From NCBI RefSeq assembly GCF_000520815.1, contig NZ_ASRY01000292.1, positions 1 to 64,000 of the forward strand: a DNA stretch of 64,000 bases. The letters run 5' to 3'. Origin of the DNA: Paenibacillus maysiensis. Its GTDB lineage: Bacteria; Bacillota; Bacilli; Paenibacillales; Paenibacillaceae. The notes under the pieces are model-generated. The model did not search any database, was not told where the DNA came from, and saw nothing but the letters and a program-made list of their open reading frames with translations. The translations under genes were made by a program, and so were the position numbers. How positions within the stretch are numbered: the stretch's first letter is position 1; the number at the start of each line of letters is the position of its first letter. Below are positions 46,887 through 55,745 of the stretch, piece after piece.

Positions 46887-47600
46887 TTACAGAACGCGCA
46901 GGTCCTTCAAGATTTCAGTTTTTGATTTGGTCTTATCGTCGACCTGTTTGATGACGCGTGCAGGTGTACCTGCAACTACGGAGTATTCAGGTACATCTTC
47001 GGTTACGACAGCTCCGGCTGCAACGACTGCACCTTTACCGATTCGCACACCTTCCAATACGACTGCATTTGCACCGATCAATACATCGTCTTCTACCACA
47101 ACAGGCTGTGCAGATGGAGGCTCAATAACACCCGCAAGGACTACGCCTGCACCGATGTGACACATGTTACCTACTTTAACACGGCCGCCAAGTACAGCAT
47201 TCATATCAATCATTGTGCCTTCACCAATGGTGACACCGATGTTAATGACTGCACCCATCATAATGACTGCGTTATTACCGATACCAACCAAATCGCGAAT
47301 ATACGCGCCTGGCTCGATGCGGGCATTGATGCCTTTCAGATCGAGCATAGGCACTGCGGAATTGCGGCGGTCGTTTTCCACCACATAGTCTTCTTCTTTA
47401 GCGTTAACGCTGTCCAATACAGGCTTGATGTCGACCCAATCGCCAAATACAACGCCGCTGTCTCCGGAAATAAAAGCTTGAACATTCTCGCCGAATGATG
47501 CGGAAGCCAAAGCCCCTTTTACATATACTTTAACAGGCGTTTTTTTCTTGCTGTTTTTAATCACGTTGATGACTTCTTGTGTATTCATTTCGATGGACAT
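46887..47600 (-). CDS. dapH: Tetrahydrodipicolinate N-acetyltransferase
   Basis: A protein of 237 residues. The C-terminal half is a left-handed beta helix of hexapeptide repeats ([50 protein letters not shown]), and the N-terminal DapH domain precedes it. Acetylates tetrahydrodipicolinate with acetyl-CoA. An in-frame ATG at 47588 is a possible alternative start, because the AAGGAG site is 14 nt from the one used. Confidence 0.92.
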   Translation of the reverse strand: MSIEMNTQEVINVIKNSKKKTPVKVYVKGALASASFGENVQAFISGDSGVVFGDWVDIKPVLDSVNAKEEDYVVENDRRNSAVPMLDLKGINARIEPGAYIRDLVGIGNNAVIMMGAVINIGVTIGEGTMIDMNAVLGGRVKVGNMCHIGAGVVLAGVIEPPSAQPVVVEDDVLIGANAVVLEGVRIGKGAVVAAGAVVTEDVPEYSVVAGTPARVIKQVDDKTKSKTEILKDLRVL

Positions 47601-47711
47601 AGTAAATCGAACAACTCCTTCATCGCTTCATACGACTTCGCAAGCCGGAATGATCTTATTCTCTCATCCTTTATAGCACAAAAGTACAGGTCCCGCAATT
47701 ACGGATTCGAG

Positions 47712-48617
47712 TTACTTGTTGGCTTGCAGGCTCTCCAGCGATGTATAAATGAAGGATTCGAATCCTTCGGCAGGCTCGCCCTTAGGAATGTTTACCTTCA
47801 CGATGAAGCCGCCTGTTTTATTTTCCACTACAATATATTGGCGTGTGACCTTCGAACCGTTCGCTTGCAGGAACAGACGGCTGCTGGTCAGCGCTTGAGG
47901 CACTTTGGCTTTGTCTACTTTCACCGCTTTGCCCATAGAAGACAGATCCTTTTCGCCTTCCTTTTGAAGCTCGTCCAGATTAAAATCGGAAGGCAGCTTC
48001 GTAATTTCAGCGTAATAGTTATCATCTACAGCCAAGGCTACGCGGTTCTGATCAGGAAACAGGGACATGGGGTCAAACACATACAGTGAATATCCCTCTC
48101 CTTCAGCCAACGTAGCGGTTTGCTTTTCCTTTTTCCCTTCAAGGCCAAGCTCAAAAGCTTGAGTTTTCGGGCGTTCACCGCCTACTGCTTGACCGGAGCT
48201 GCCGTTTTGCGTGCTGCCTGTTGCAGTTTCTGTTTTTTCAATTTTCGTCAAAATCAGTTGCTTGGCAACCGCGTCGCCTTCCACTGCTTTTTCGTTGTAT
48301 TCAAATGCGACCGAATCGCCTTCCTCAAGTCCGGCTACCACCGTGTCCAGTCCGTCACCCAGTTGGAAAGACTGGGCTTCTCCATTGGTTTCAATTTCAA
48401 CCGTGTGCGGGTCAGCGGCTCCGTTGTATACACCTGTTCCCTTTTTAACCTCTGGCTCGGCGATTGGCTCCGGTTTAACTTGTGGCTGTTGCGTCTGCGG
48501 TTGGTCTGCCTCTTGAGGTGCGGTATTATTGGTTTGCGGTTTCGTTCCACAGGCTGACAGAGCCAGCACTGACACTACAGTTAACAGTATGATTGAAAAT
48601 GTGTTGCGTTTTTTCAT
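47712..48617 (-). CDS. Lipoprotein of unknown function
   Basis: About 301 residues. Lipobox ALSAC (about Cys23), a 45-residue P/Q/E-rich linker, a small beta domain (TVEIETNGEAQSFQLGDG) that resembles a metal- or oxidation-linked module, a second spacer, then a C-terminal domain (YSLYVFDPMSLFPDQNRVA, TRQYIVVENKTGGFIVKV). ATG at 48617 with GGAGG at 8 nt. Not recognised beyond this. Confidence 0.65.
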   Translation of the reverse strand: MKKRNTFSIILLTVVSVLALSACGTKPQTNNTAPQEADQPQTQQPQVKPEPIAEPEVKKGTGVYNGAADPHTVEIETNGEAQSFQLGDGLDTVVAGLEEGDSVAFEYNEKAVEGDAVAKQLILTKIEKTETATGSTQNGSSGQAVGGERPKTQAFELGLEGKKEKQTATLAEGEGYSLYVFDPMSLFPDQNRVALAVDDNYYAEITKLPSDFNLDELQKEGEKDLSSMGKAVKVDKAKVPQALTSSRLFLQANGSKVTRQYIVVENKTGGFIVKVNIPKGEPAEGFESFIYTSLESLQANK

Positions 48618-48827
48618 AAAATCCACCTCCACTATGATAGACGAGTTTGTGCGGCAAAAGTTCCTACGCAGCTTCATACTTAATATCCTTCCTCCTACTC
48701 CCGCTTTTTATATTCCACGCAGATGTCAGGTACGATATAATGGGCTGTATTAAACCTAATTTTCGAGATACCGATGGAAGGAAACGAATACGTATTATTC
48801 TTCCTCCGTACTGGATGGAGCTGTCAG

Positions 48828-49772
48828 ATGAATCAAGCGCACAAACCGTCATTTTCCTTTGAACTACTGTACATCGTAGGTATTATCGCTATTTCGTTCT
48901 CCTCGATCTTCGTAAGATGGTCTGAAGCCGAGGTGTCCGTCATCGCTATGTACCGTTTGTACCTGACCAATCTCGTCATGCTGCCTCTGGTCTGGAAATA
49001 CCGTACCGAGCTATTCAGCCTGAGCCGCAAGCAATGGATGCTGATCATCTGGTCCGGTATTGCACTAGGGCTGCACTTCTTGCTCTGGATGGGCTCGCTG
49101 CGACTGACCACTGTTGCAAGTTCTACCGTTATTATGACATTGGAGCCGATCCTTGTCATGCTCGGTTCTTTTTTGTTTTTCCGCACGGGCACAAACCGGG
49201 CTATGCTCATCGGAATGGGCCTGGCTTTTGTTGGCTCGCTGGCGATCGGAGCCGGGGATTTCCACGCCTCGGGACAAGCCCTGCTTGGAGATGCCTTATC
49301 CTTTCTGGGGATGGTGGCCGTCTCTATCCATATGCTGATGGGCAAGCATTTGCGCGAGCATTTGAGCGCCTTTGTGTATAACTTTTGGGTATTCGCCATC
49401 GCGGCCACATCGCTTGCGCTGTATAATGTAGTCAACGCGATTCCTTTTACCGGATATGCCCCACGGGAATGGGGACTGTTCCTGTTGCTCGCCATTGTGC
49501 CCACTTTGTTCGGCCATTACCTGTTTAACTGGCTGCTCAAATACATTAACGCCACAGCGGTGTCGATGGCAGTACTCGGTGAGCCCGTTATTTCTTCCTT
49601 GCTAGCCTGGGTGTTGCTGGGAGAAAAACTTTCTGCCTTACAATTTGGCGCAGGCTTCTTCATCCTGTTCGGGGTATGGATTTTTATCCGATACGGAACC
49701 GATTTTAAAAAGAAGGTCGTCCACCAAAGTGAATTGCCCGACAGCGAGCTTCCCCTTAAGACAGGTTCTTAA
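48828..49772 (+). CDS. EamA-family (DMT) transporter
   Basis: About 314 residues with ten membrane helices in two EamA repeats (FSSIFVRWSEAEVSVIAMYR in the first; VSMAVLGEPVISSLLAWVLLGE in the second). Exports or imports a small metabolite; the substrate is not predictable. ATG at 48828 has GGAG at 7 nt and precedes the first helix by a normal distance; the frame is open from 48774. Confidence 0.88.
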   Translation: MNQAHKPSFSFELLYIVGIIAISFSSIFVRWSEAEVSVIAMYRLYLTNLVMLPLVWKYRTELFSLSRKQWMLIIWSGIALGLHFLLWMGSLRLTTVASSTVIMTLEPILVMLGSFLFFRTGTNRAMLIGMGLAFVGSLAIGAGDFHASGQALLGDALSFLGMVAVSIHMLMGKHLREHLSAFVYNFWVFAIAATSLALYNVVNAIPFTGYAPREWGLFLLLAIVPTLFGHYLFNWLLKYINATAVSMAVLGEPVISSLLAWVLLGEKLSALQFGAGFFILFGVWIFIRYGTDFKKKVVHQSELPDSELPLKTGS

Positions 49773-49846
49773 CTTATTTACCCCATTTTCATGAACTATA
49801 CTCAATTCGCGGAACTCAATGATAAAAAGGAAAGGCGGAATCCCTT

Positions 49847-50710
49847 ATGAAATCTATCGTATCCAAACGCTGGCTGTTAGCTCGACTATATGAGCCAGAT
49901 ATCATCATCGCAGACTGCCGTTCTCTGCTCGGACAAGCCGGAGCGGGACGGGCTCAATTTAATGAGGATCATATTCCGGGGGCTGTTCACTTCGACCTGG
50001 AGGAAGACCTCACGGCTCCTCTGGGTGAACATGGCGGACGCCATCCTTTACCGGATACCGACACACTTGCCGCGCGTCTGAGTCGCGTCGGAATCAACGC
50101 AGCTTCACGCATCATTGCCTACGACGATCAAGGGGGCATGATGGCTTCCCGCTTCTGGTGGCTGCTGCGCTATTTGGGACATGAGCAGGTATATGTGCTG
50201 GATGAAAGCTACAGTGCATGGAAGGAAGCGAAGTTCCCAATCACGGCAGACCAGCCGATCCGCATTCCCTCAACCTTTGTAGCGAACGTTCAGCCACAAA
50301 TGCTCACAAGTATGGAAGAGGTGCGACGTGTATCCGAAGGTTCGGTTCCCGTCGGCTCCCCTATCGGTTTTTCACCTATATTGATCGACTCACGAGAGCG
50401 TCCGCGCTACCTGGGACTGGAAGAGCCCATAGATCAAGCAGCGGGGCATATCCCCGGTGCAGTGAATTTCTTCTGGAAAGAGGTCTTGGACGAAAAGGGT
50501 ACATTTAAAAACGCAGAGCAGTTGAAACAGCATTTCTCAGACCTCGATCAGAACGCTGAGATCATCGTATATTGCGGTTCTGGCGTATCCGCCTGCCCGA
50601 ATGTGCTGGCCTTGGGCGAGGCAGGATTTAGTAAGGTGCGGTTATATCCGGGGAGCTGGAGCGATTGGATTAGCTATGAGGAAAATCCGGTGGCTACTGG
50701 TGAAGAATAA
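49847..50710 (+). CDS. Two-domain thiosulfate/3-mercaptopyruvate sulfurtransferase
   Basis: A protein of 287 residues. An inactive N-terminal rhodanese domain (IADCRSLLG, HIPGAVHFDLEED) and a catalytic C-terminal one with the active-site loop YCGSGVSACPN (Cys about 247). Transfers sulfane sulfur to cyanide or thiols in the cytoplasm. Followed by its own terminator. Confidence 0.88.
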   Translation: MKSIVSKRWLLARLYEPDIIIADCRSLLGQAGAGRAQFNEDHIPGAVHFDLEEDLTAPLGEHGGRHPLPDTDTLAARLSRVGINAASRIIAYDDQGGMMASRFWWLLRYLGHEQVYVLDESYSAWKEAKFPITADQPIRIPSTFVANVQPQMLTSMEEVRRVSEGSVPVGSPIGFSPILIDSRERPRYLGLEEPIDQAAGHIPGAVNFFWKEVLDEKGTFKNAEQLKQHFSDLDQNAEIIVYCGSGVSACPNVLALGEAGFSKVRLYPGSWSDWISYEENPVATGEE

Positions 50711-50715
50711 ATACG

Positions 50716-50744
50716 AAAAGCCCGCGCTGAACGCGGGCTTTTGT
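50716..50744 (+). terminator. Terminator after the sulfurtransferase gene
   Basis: AAAAGCCCGCG pairs perfectly with CGCGGGCTTTT around CTGAA, followed by GTTTTT. It begins 6 nt after the stop codon. Confidence 0.85.
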
Positions 50745-50808
50745 TTTTCCTTCACATTGCAAAAGGAAGACTGGTCGGATGGTTCCTTGCTGCATAAGAA
50801 GCGCTTAG

Positions 50809-52008
50809 CTATGTTGCTGCCTGTTGTTCCTTGGACCTTCGCATCAAACTGACCAAAAGCATGGACAGAACAAGTACGAGAAAGTATAAAGGCATCGTAA
50901 GTAACGAGCCGTTATGAATCAAACTCATTCCGCTCGTAATTATACTCACCAGCAAATAATAGCCGAGTCCAAACATAGCTCCTGAGGTCCCCAGGACGTC
51001 ATGGTAATCCACGAGGGCCATACTGAGACAGTTTGGAAGGGCCATGCCGATACCCAGCAGGATGACGAATACGCAGGATACTGTGAGCACAAGGTCGATC
51101 AGCGTGGCTTCGATTCCGTAAAGCGCCAGACAGGCAAGACTAAGCGCCCCAGTAGTTGATACACCACAGCCGAGAGTAATAATTCGTTCCGCTTGAATTG
51201 CGGGCAGCAGTCTTCTGGACAGCATTGCCCCCACAATGGACGATAGCGCAACAAAGATACCTAGACATCCGAAAGTGCCAGCACTCATCCCGAAAAAATC
51301 AATGTAAATAAACGGAGCCTCAGCATAATAGCTGAACAAAATTCCGTTGGCAGCTCCGATGAGCAAGCCGAAGCGCCATACTCTGCGATCCTTCATCAAC
51401 CGCGCTGCCACGGACAACATGCTGACGTTTTGAGTCGCCTCCAGTCGGGTTTCAGGCAACCGTACCCAAGCATATAGCCAGATGACCACGCCCATTAATA
51501 CAAGCGTGAAGAACACCGCTCGAAAGCCGAGTGCCTGATCGACCCATCCGCCCAAAAGCGGCCCAACTGCAGGTGTAAACGCCAGTGCGGCCGAGATTTG
51601 GGCAAAGGCTGCATGACGCTTCGCCCCATCCAGACTTTCGCGCAATATCGTTTGGGTTACGGCAGAGCCAGCGCTGGCGCCAAAAGCCTGAATAAAACGG
51701 CATACCATGAGCCATTCGACCGATGAAGACCAATAACAACCCAGGCTGCCTATGGCATAGACGAAAATGCCCCACAGCATCGACGGGCGGCGTCCCATCA
51801 AATCTGACAGCCTGCCCCAGCAAAATACCCCTAAGGCAAAGCCCAAAAAATATATGCTGAGCGTAAGTTGAATGGCATTGCTGCTCGCTGCCATATGGCG
51901 GGCGATGTCCGGTAACGAAGGTGTATAGATCGTTTCGCTAATTTGCGGAAAACCGACAAGTATGATTAATAATAATAACGATATATGTTTTGAGATTTTT
52001 CTTTGCAC
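50809..52008 (-). CDS. Bcr/CflA-family multidrug efflux MFS transporter
   Basis: About 399 residues with twelve membrane helices. IYTPSLPDIARHM and WGRLSDLMGRRPSML (MFS motif A) near the N-terminus, FIQAFGASAGSAVTQTILRE, and FTPAVGPLLGGWVD are typical of Bcr/CflA drug:proton antiporters. A GTG at 52008 is taken because GGGGG lies 9 nt ahead; the ATG at 52029 has no site. Confidence 0.85.
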   Translation of the reverse strand: MQRKISKHISLLLLIILVGFPQISETIYTPSLPDIARHMAASSNAIQLTLSIYFLGFALGVFCWGRLSDLMGRRPSMLWGIFVYAIGSLGCYWSSSVEWLMVCRFIQAFGASAGSAVTQTILRESLDGAKRHAAFAQISAALAFTPAVGPLLGGWVDQALGFRAVFFTLVLMGVVIWLYAWVRLPETRLEATQNVSMLSVAARLMKDRRVWRFGLLIGAANGILFSYYAEAPFIYIDFFGMSAGTFGCLGIFVALSSIVGAMLSRRLLPAIQAERIITLGCGVSTTGALSLACLALYGIEATLIDLVLTVSCVFVILLGIGMALPNCLSMALVDYHDVLGTSGAMFGLGYYLLVSIITSGMSLIHNGSLLTMPLYFLVLVLSMLLVSLMRRSKEQQAAT

Positions 52009-52153
52009 AGCCAATATCCCCCATATCATTTAAAAATCTCAACCGACTGGCTAAGAAATTACGGGATTGGGGGTTTGCATTTGATTAGTCTGGAAAATGA
52101 AAGCATATTATTCACCATTTCTTCATAATAAGGGGGGATTAAACTAAGAGCTA

Positions 52154-52290
52154 TTATATCAGATTATTGAAGCCTTTCATAAATTGTTTGATATAATGTT
52201 CCGTGTACCTCTCTTCACTGTCACCGGGTTCTCTGAACGGATGAGTGGCAATTCCACGAATCATAGAATTTTTCACGACTTTTAGGTACG
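52154..52290 (-). pseudogene. C-terminal remnant, possibly TetR-type
   Basis: On the minus strand the frame reads DPYLKVVKNSMIRGI, then SEERYTEHYIKQFMKGFNNL and a stop. The last helix resembles ends of TetR-family regulators. No N-terminal DNA-binding part is present, and the upstream sequence holds a terminator-like hairpin. Judged by eye. Confidence 0.3.
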
Positions 52291-52309
52291 GATCATGTTT
52301 CGTTCGTTC

Positions 52310-52357
52310 ATGCGTGCAACACCAAAAGCCCGCTTTGCACGCAGACTTTTGGTGTGT
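52310..52357. terminator. Hairpin with flanking T-run
   Basis: AACACCAAAAG pairs with CTTTTGGTGTG across an imperfect GC-rich middle; TTTTATATAG follows on the plus strand. Confidence 0.45.
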
Positions 52358-52609
52358 TTTATATAGTGCCCTTGTATGGTTGAGACACTGGATTATGGTC
52401 GCTGAAGTCAACAAGGACTCAACCTGAGAAGGTTGAAAACAATTACACATATGAATGACTGAAAACTTCTCATCCTTAGGTCCTAGTCTCCTCAGCTATA
52501 ACATCTCCAGGTCGCAGACTAAAGATCTCCTAATGGGACTCAGTCTTCAAGGAAAAATCAACTTGAGCTGAGTGAGGCGACCTTCTACAGAACTCCAAAG
52601 CTGACTTTT

Positions 52610-52966
52610 TTACGTTCTGACAATTTGGCGTATGTACTTAATCGAATCAATATCCAATCCGAGGAGTCCTTTATGATCTTTAGGCAATATGCCTACATCT
52701 ACATCTATATTTTGAATGCTGTTTGTACCTATTTCAATCCTGTCCATAATTTTTGTGTAGAAAGGAATACTTCCTCCGATCCCGTATGCTTCATATATTG
52801 AATCCCCTGTTTCGTAAGTCACACCGATTTCCTCTAAAATATCAGGACTAATTATAGTATGTGAAGATCCTGTATCTATAATTACATCATCTATTCACAA
52901 TACTCTTCCTCTAAATGTAATGGTAAGTGACGTTGTAATTAACTGACCATCATAGTTAATTTTCAT
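52610..52966 (-). pseudogene. Retropepsin-like aspartic protease with in-frame stop
   Basis: ATG at 52966 starts MKINYDGQLITTSLTITFRG, then an in-frame TGA after RVL, then IDDVIIDTGSSHTII, the catalytic DTGS of a clan AA protease. The flap region (EAYGIGGSIPFYT) and C-terminal GLLGLDI follow to the stop at 52610. About 118 codons, the normal length for this soluble family. One nonsense codon separates the start from the catalytic motif. Its ATG overlaps the stop of the preceding gene. Confidence 0.7.
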
Positions 52967-53213
52967 TAGTATTACGTCTCACTCTCATTAATAGATCTCT
53001 GCGGAGGTGAATCACAAAGTCTTGATTTGATGTATGGTACACTATGTTCTCAGGCTTTACTTTAAAAAACTCTTTATTCGCATCTTCTTCTGATATTGTG
53101 CAAATCGGTGCAACTTCATCTACTATTTTTTTATTGTCTTCCTCATGATAATTAATTATAGAAACCAGAACAAATTGGTCAGGGAACAGTTCTCTAACTT
53201 CTTACCATTTCAT
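52956..53213 (-). pseudogene. Partner gene of the retropepsin, stop at codon 4
   Basis: ATG at 53213 with GGAGG at 8 nt gives MKW then TAA, after which the frame stays open: EVRELFPDQFVLVSIINYHE and on to RRNTNEN. About 85 codons. It overlaps the retropepsin start, so the two formed an operon. Similar small proteins beside retropepsins occur in Bacilli (from memory). Both genes carrying one early stop suggests loss of the pair. Confidence 0.6.
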
Positions 53214-53280
53214 GTGTTCTACCTCCTACCTTTTCGTCCTAATTCTTCTTTTTATCATTTTAACATATGCCGCCGATTTC

Positions 53281-53440
53281 CATATAACGTTGCACATTTC
53301 TTACGTTCAAGCTGCTTAAGGTGCGTAGCATCGGGTCGTCAGACTTAGCCGTTTGAATGTGTCGTCTGAATAAGCTTCTCCGAAAACCCACTTGGCGACC
53401 AAGGAACGGTAGCGACAAAGCAGAAATGTATTGTTATATG
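53281..53440 (-). repeat. attC-like cassette element E1
   Basis: Ends form CATATAACGTTGCACATTTC against the complement of AGAAATGTATTGTTATATG, with extra bases on one arm. Inside is the conserved TTCTCCGAAAACCCACTTGG loop closed by TGTCG/CGACCA. Same plan as E2, E4 and E5. Located after the DinB gene, reading in the gene's direction. Confidence 0.6.
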
Positions 53441-53500
53441 ATGTCAGCGTCTTCTTTGTATTCCCCAACTTTAGTTATTTTTAAATATCGTGTCTCGTTA

Positions 53501-53560
53501 GCGTAACAACAATGCGTAATATCTGAATTGTATTTTACAAGTTTACGTAGCAACGTTATC
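53501..53560 (+). repeat. Short attC-like element in opposite orientation
   Basis: GTAACAACAATGCGTAA and TTACGTAGCAACGTTAT form an imperfect terminal stem with the CGTT side on the right, the reverse of E1-E5. It lacks the internal hairpins. Possibly a minimal or decayed site. Confidence 0.35.
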
Positions 53561-53624
53561 CATGAGTTCAGCAAGCAAACAATTAGAACAGTGCTTCAGC
53601 AAGGGGTTACTTAATCTGATACAT

Positions 53625-54071
53625 CTATCTTACAAAAGTAATATAATCAATGTTAACTGGATCAATATCATCTGCTCGAAGTCGCGAGTTAATCTGTCCT
53701 CGATGATACTGACCATGAAGTGCTACGTGAGTTAAAATATCTCGTATAGAAGTCATAAACTCTTTACCACTACTATTTGTGTATGTTATTAAGTTATCCA
53801 GGTCAGTTTTTGCTATTTCAGCGAGAAATGTTTTGAAGTTTTCTTCATTTTGTTTAATAAGTTTTGCACAGACTGTTATATCCCCATCCGACCAGATAGG
53901 CATTTGTGAACTGTCCATTCCTTTTAATCTAGTTAACCATATTTGTTCAGCATATAGAATATGAGTAAATAAACTTAACTGCTGCTCCCCAATCTCTACA
54001 TTCTGAAATATTTCTAGAATGCTTTGATTAGCCCAATTTAAATGCTCAAACATCTTTTGGATTGTTTTCAA
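53625..54071 (-). CDS. DinB-family protein
   Basis: About 148 residues, a four-helix bundle. FEHLNWANQSILEIF contains the first metal histidine, and THVALHGQYHRGQINSRLR the two others; IWLTRLKG is typical of the family, which includes thiol-dependent detoxifying transferases. TTG start at 54071 has GGAGG at 8 nt. AT-rich relative to the core genes. Lies between elements E1 and E2. Confidence 0.85.
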   Translation of the reverse strand: MKTIQKMFEHLNWANQSILEIFQNVEIGEQQLSLFTHILYAEQIWLTRLKGMDSSQMPIWSDGDITVCAKLIKQNEENFKTFLAEIAKTDLDNLITYTNSSGKEFMTSIRDILTHVALHGQYHRGQINSRLRADDIDPVNIDYITFVR

Positions 54072-54234
54072 TGGTACCGCCTCCCACATTATCAATCACT
54101 TGTTTTATATGAATTCTATAAAAAGAGAAAACAAAGTTCTACCCGTTCTTTAACTCAACGTCCGATAGCTGAAAGGCATCTTTGTAATAAATGATCAATA
54201 ACTTATAATGTGTTTTTATGATGTTCGCTGATTT

Positions 54235-54397
54235 CACATAACGTTTGGATATCTACGAATCCTCACCACCTTAAAGGAGCAAAGCGACTGGCCGCGACGC
54301 GGTTAGGTGGTGCAGGGTTGTCTGCTGAATTCGCATCCTAGAAATCCCTCTTGCAGACCAAGGCCGATAGGCCGCAGCGTAGATACGATGTTATAGG
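54235..54397 (-). repeat. attC-like cassette element E2
   Basis: CACATAACGTTTGGATATC... pairs with the complement of CGTAGATACGATGTTATAG. Inside are three hairpins: CACCACCT/AGGTGGTG, GTCTGC/GCAGAC enclosing a loop with AGAAATCCC, and GGCCGATAGGCC. Begins about 25 nt after the GrpB stop codon in the gene's direction. Confidence 0.65.
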
Positions 54398-54421
54398 ATG
54401 CTATCGCCTTCCTTGAATCTA

Positions 54422-54967
54422 CTACATATCTGTTTTTTCTGGATTCCATCCCTTTATTTGAGACCATTTAGTAGCCATTTTAAGGATGTCCCAAATAATA
54501 GGGTCTTTTCCATCCACATATTTCACTCTATCATGACGAAAAAGATTCATTAATCGGTGTTTTTCAGCTACATAACGTACACAATCTTCAGGATGAGTTC
54601 TTAAATAATCTCTAAAAAGTAAAGAAATCTGTTCACCTAAACTTCCAACTTGTCTAACATGAATATGAGTCCTTCTTGTTCCTGGAATCTCTCGGAAATA
54701 TCCTTTTGTTTTATCGATGTTTTCAGATCTGTAAACAAATCCTAGTCGTTCAATCTTGGATTGATATTGTGACAAATCATCAAAATCTATAACAGAAATC
54801 TGAATATCTATTATGGGTTTCGCCTCTAATCCTACTACTGAAGTTGATCCAATATGATCAATTCTTATTGCGGTATCTTGCAATGATTCTCTTAACTTCT
54901 TACCTAATTCTTCAAATAGATAATTCCATTCAGGATCATACTTAGCTATTCTCCATTGTTCATCCAT
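54422..54967 (-). CDS. GrpB-family protein
   Basis: A protein of 181 residues, nucleotidyltransferase-like fold. YDPEWNYLFEELGKKL, RIDHIGSTSVVGLEAKPIIDI and HIHVRQVGS are the family signature. Function in the cell is not established. AT-rich; placed between elements E2 and E3. Confidence 0.88.
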   Translation of the reverse strand: MDEQWRIAKYDPEWNYLFEELGKKLRESLQDTAIRIDHIGSTSVVGLEAKPIIDIQISVIDFDDLSQYQSKIERLGFVYRSENIDKTKGYFREIPGTRRTHIHVRQVGSLGEQISLLFRDYLRTHPEDCVRYVAEKHRLMNLFRHDRVKYVDGKDPIIWDILKMATKWSQIKGWNPEKTDM

Positions 54968-55007
54968 GATAAGACCTCACTTTCAGTTTTACATGTTGCG
55001 AGTATTT

Positions 55008-55080
55008 CTCATAACGTTCCCGTATTCACGATGCCTGGCGCATGCAAGGTGTGTCCAGCTGCTTCCGTGATCGACTTCCC
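55008..55080 (-). repeat. Truncated attC-like element E3
   Basis: The left half CTCATAACGTTCCCGTATTC is present with a CTGCTTCCGTGATCGAC interior, but no right end (TGTTATAT...) is found before the stop of the next gene at 55099. One end appears deleted. Confidence 0.5.
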
Positions 55081-55098
55081 TGAGTTCACCTTCATTAC

Positions 55099-55563
55099 TT
55101 ACTTTGAACTATCTGAATTTACAAAATCCTCGAGTGCTTCTTTCGTTTCAGGATGTAAAATTATATTATTTGAGCTCACCATTCTTTCTACTAGACTTGA
55201 TGCTTTTACTTTACGCCCCCACTTTCTAGAAAACGACCTCCAATCACATACCATTTCAATTAGATATTTATTGGGCATTGGCAAGGCTTCTTTTGATTCC
55301 TTATTTACAATCCAATATTCCCAGTGGTGCTTATTATGATTTTGATGGTGTAGCCATGCATACTTCCATTCAATTTCTGTATTTTCATTCTTTTGATTCG
55401 AATAGAACTTCCGTGCATAAGGGAAAAACTCTTTGGGGTTAAATTTAGACAAATCATGAACTATACCTTGAAAATATAATCCTTCTTTCCAGCATTCAAC
55501 TAATACATTAATTTTGTGATCTATTACATAAAGGAAATACTTCCAATAGGATTTGAGGATAAT
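55099..55563 (-). CDS. DUF5662-like protein, no normal start codon
   Basis: The frame runs from 55563 with YWKYFLYVIDHK, VECWKEGLYFQGIVHDLSKF and WKYAWLHHQNHNKHHWEYW, the histidine-rich motif of the DUF5662 family (about 155 residues). No ATG, GTG or TTG lies at the expected place. The best-placed codon after AAGGAG is ATT at 55563, while the nearby ATG is in another frame and stops after 14 codons. Either an ATT start or a one-base frameshift near the start. Internal TTG at 55452 would lose the N-terminal third. Confidence 0.6.
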   Translation of the reverse strand: MILKSYWKYFLYVIDHKINVLVECWKEGLYFQGIVHDLSKFNPKEFFPYARKFYSNQKNENTEIEWKYAWLHHQNHNKHHWEYWIVNKESKEALPMPNKYLIEMVCDWRSFSRKWGRKVKASSLVERMVSSNNIILHPETKEALEDFVNSDSSK

Positions 55564-55600
55564 ATCATCTCCTTATTAATAAGTCATCTTCCGATCATTT

Positions 55601-55719
55601 CACCTAACGTTTCTGTATTCATGAACCCCTTCGGGGGTTGTCTGCTGAAATGCCTCTCCGAAACTCTTCCTGCAGACCAAGACTCCAAAGGAGCCGCAGC
55701 TTGAATATTATATTACCTG
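55601..55719 (-). repeat. attC-like cassette element E4
   Basis: The shortest complete copy: CACCTAACGTTTCTGTATTC pairs with the complement of TTGAATATTATATTACCTG. Interior hairpins ACCCCTTCGGGGGT, GTCTGC/GCAGAC around CTCCGAAACTC, and CTCCAAAGGAG. Begins 27 nt after the methyltransferase stop in that gene's direction. Confidence 0.7.
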
Positions 55720-55745
55720 AAGTTGCTTCCTCTTCGATATGCTTA

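Larger units (their letters stand above)
52009..52609. other. Intergenic region, about 600 nt
   Basis: It contains a short reading-frame remnant (52154-52290) and a hairpin AACACCAAAAG/CTTTTGGTGTG (52310-52357) with T after it. The rest (52460-52600) shows no frame or element I can support. It marks the change from normal to AT-rich sequence. Confidence 0.5.
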
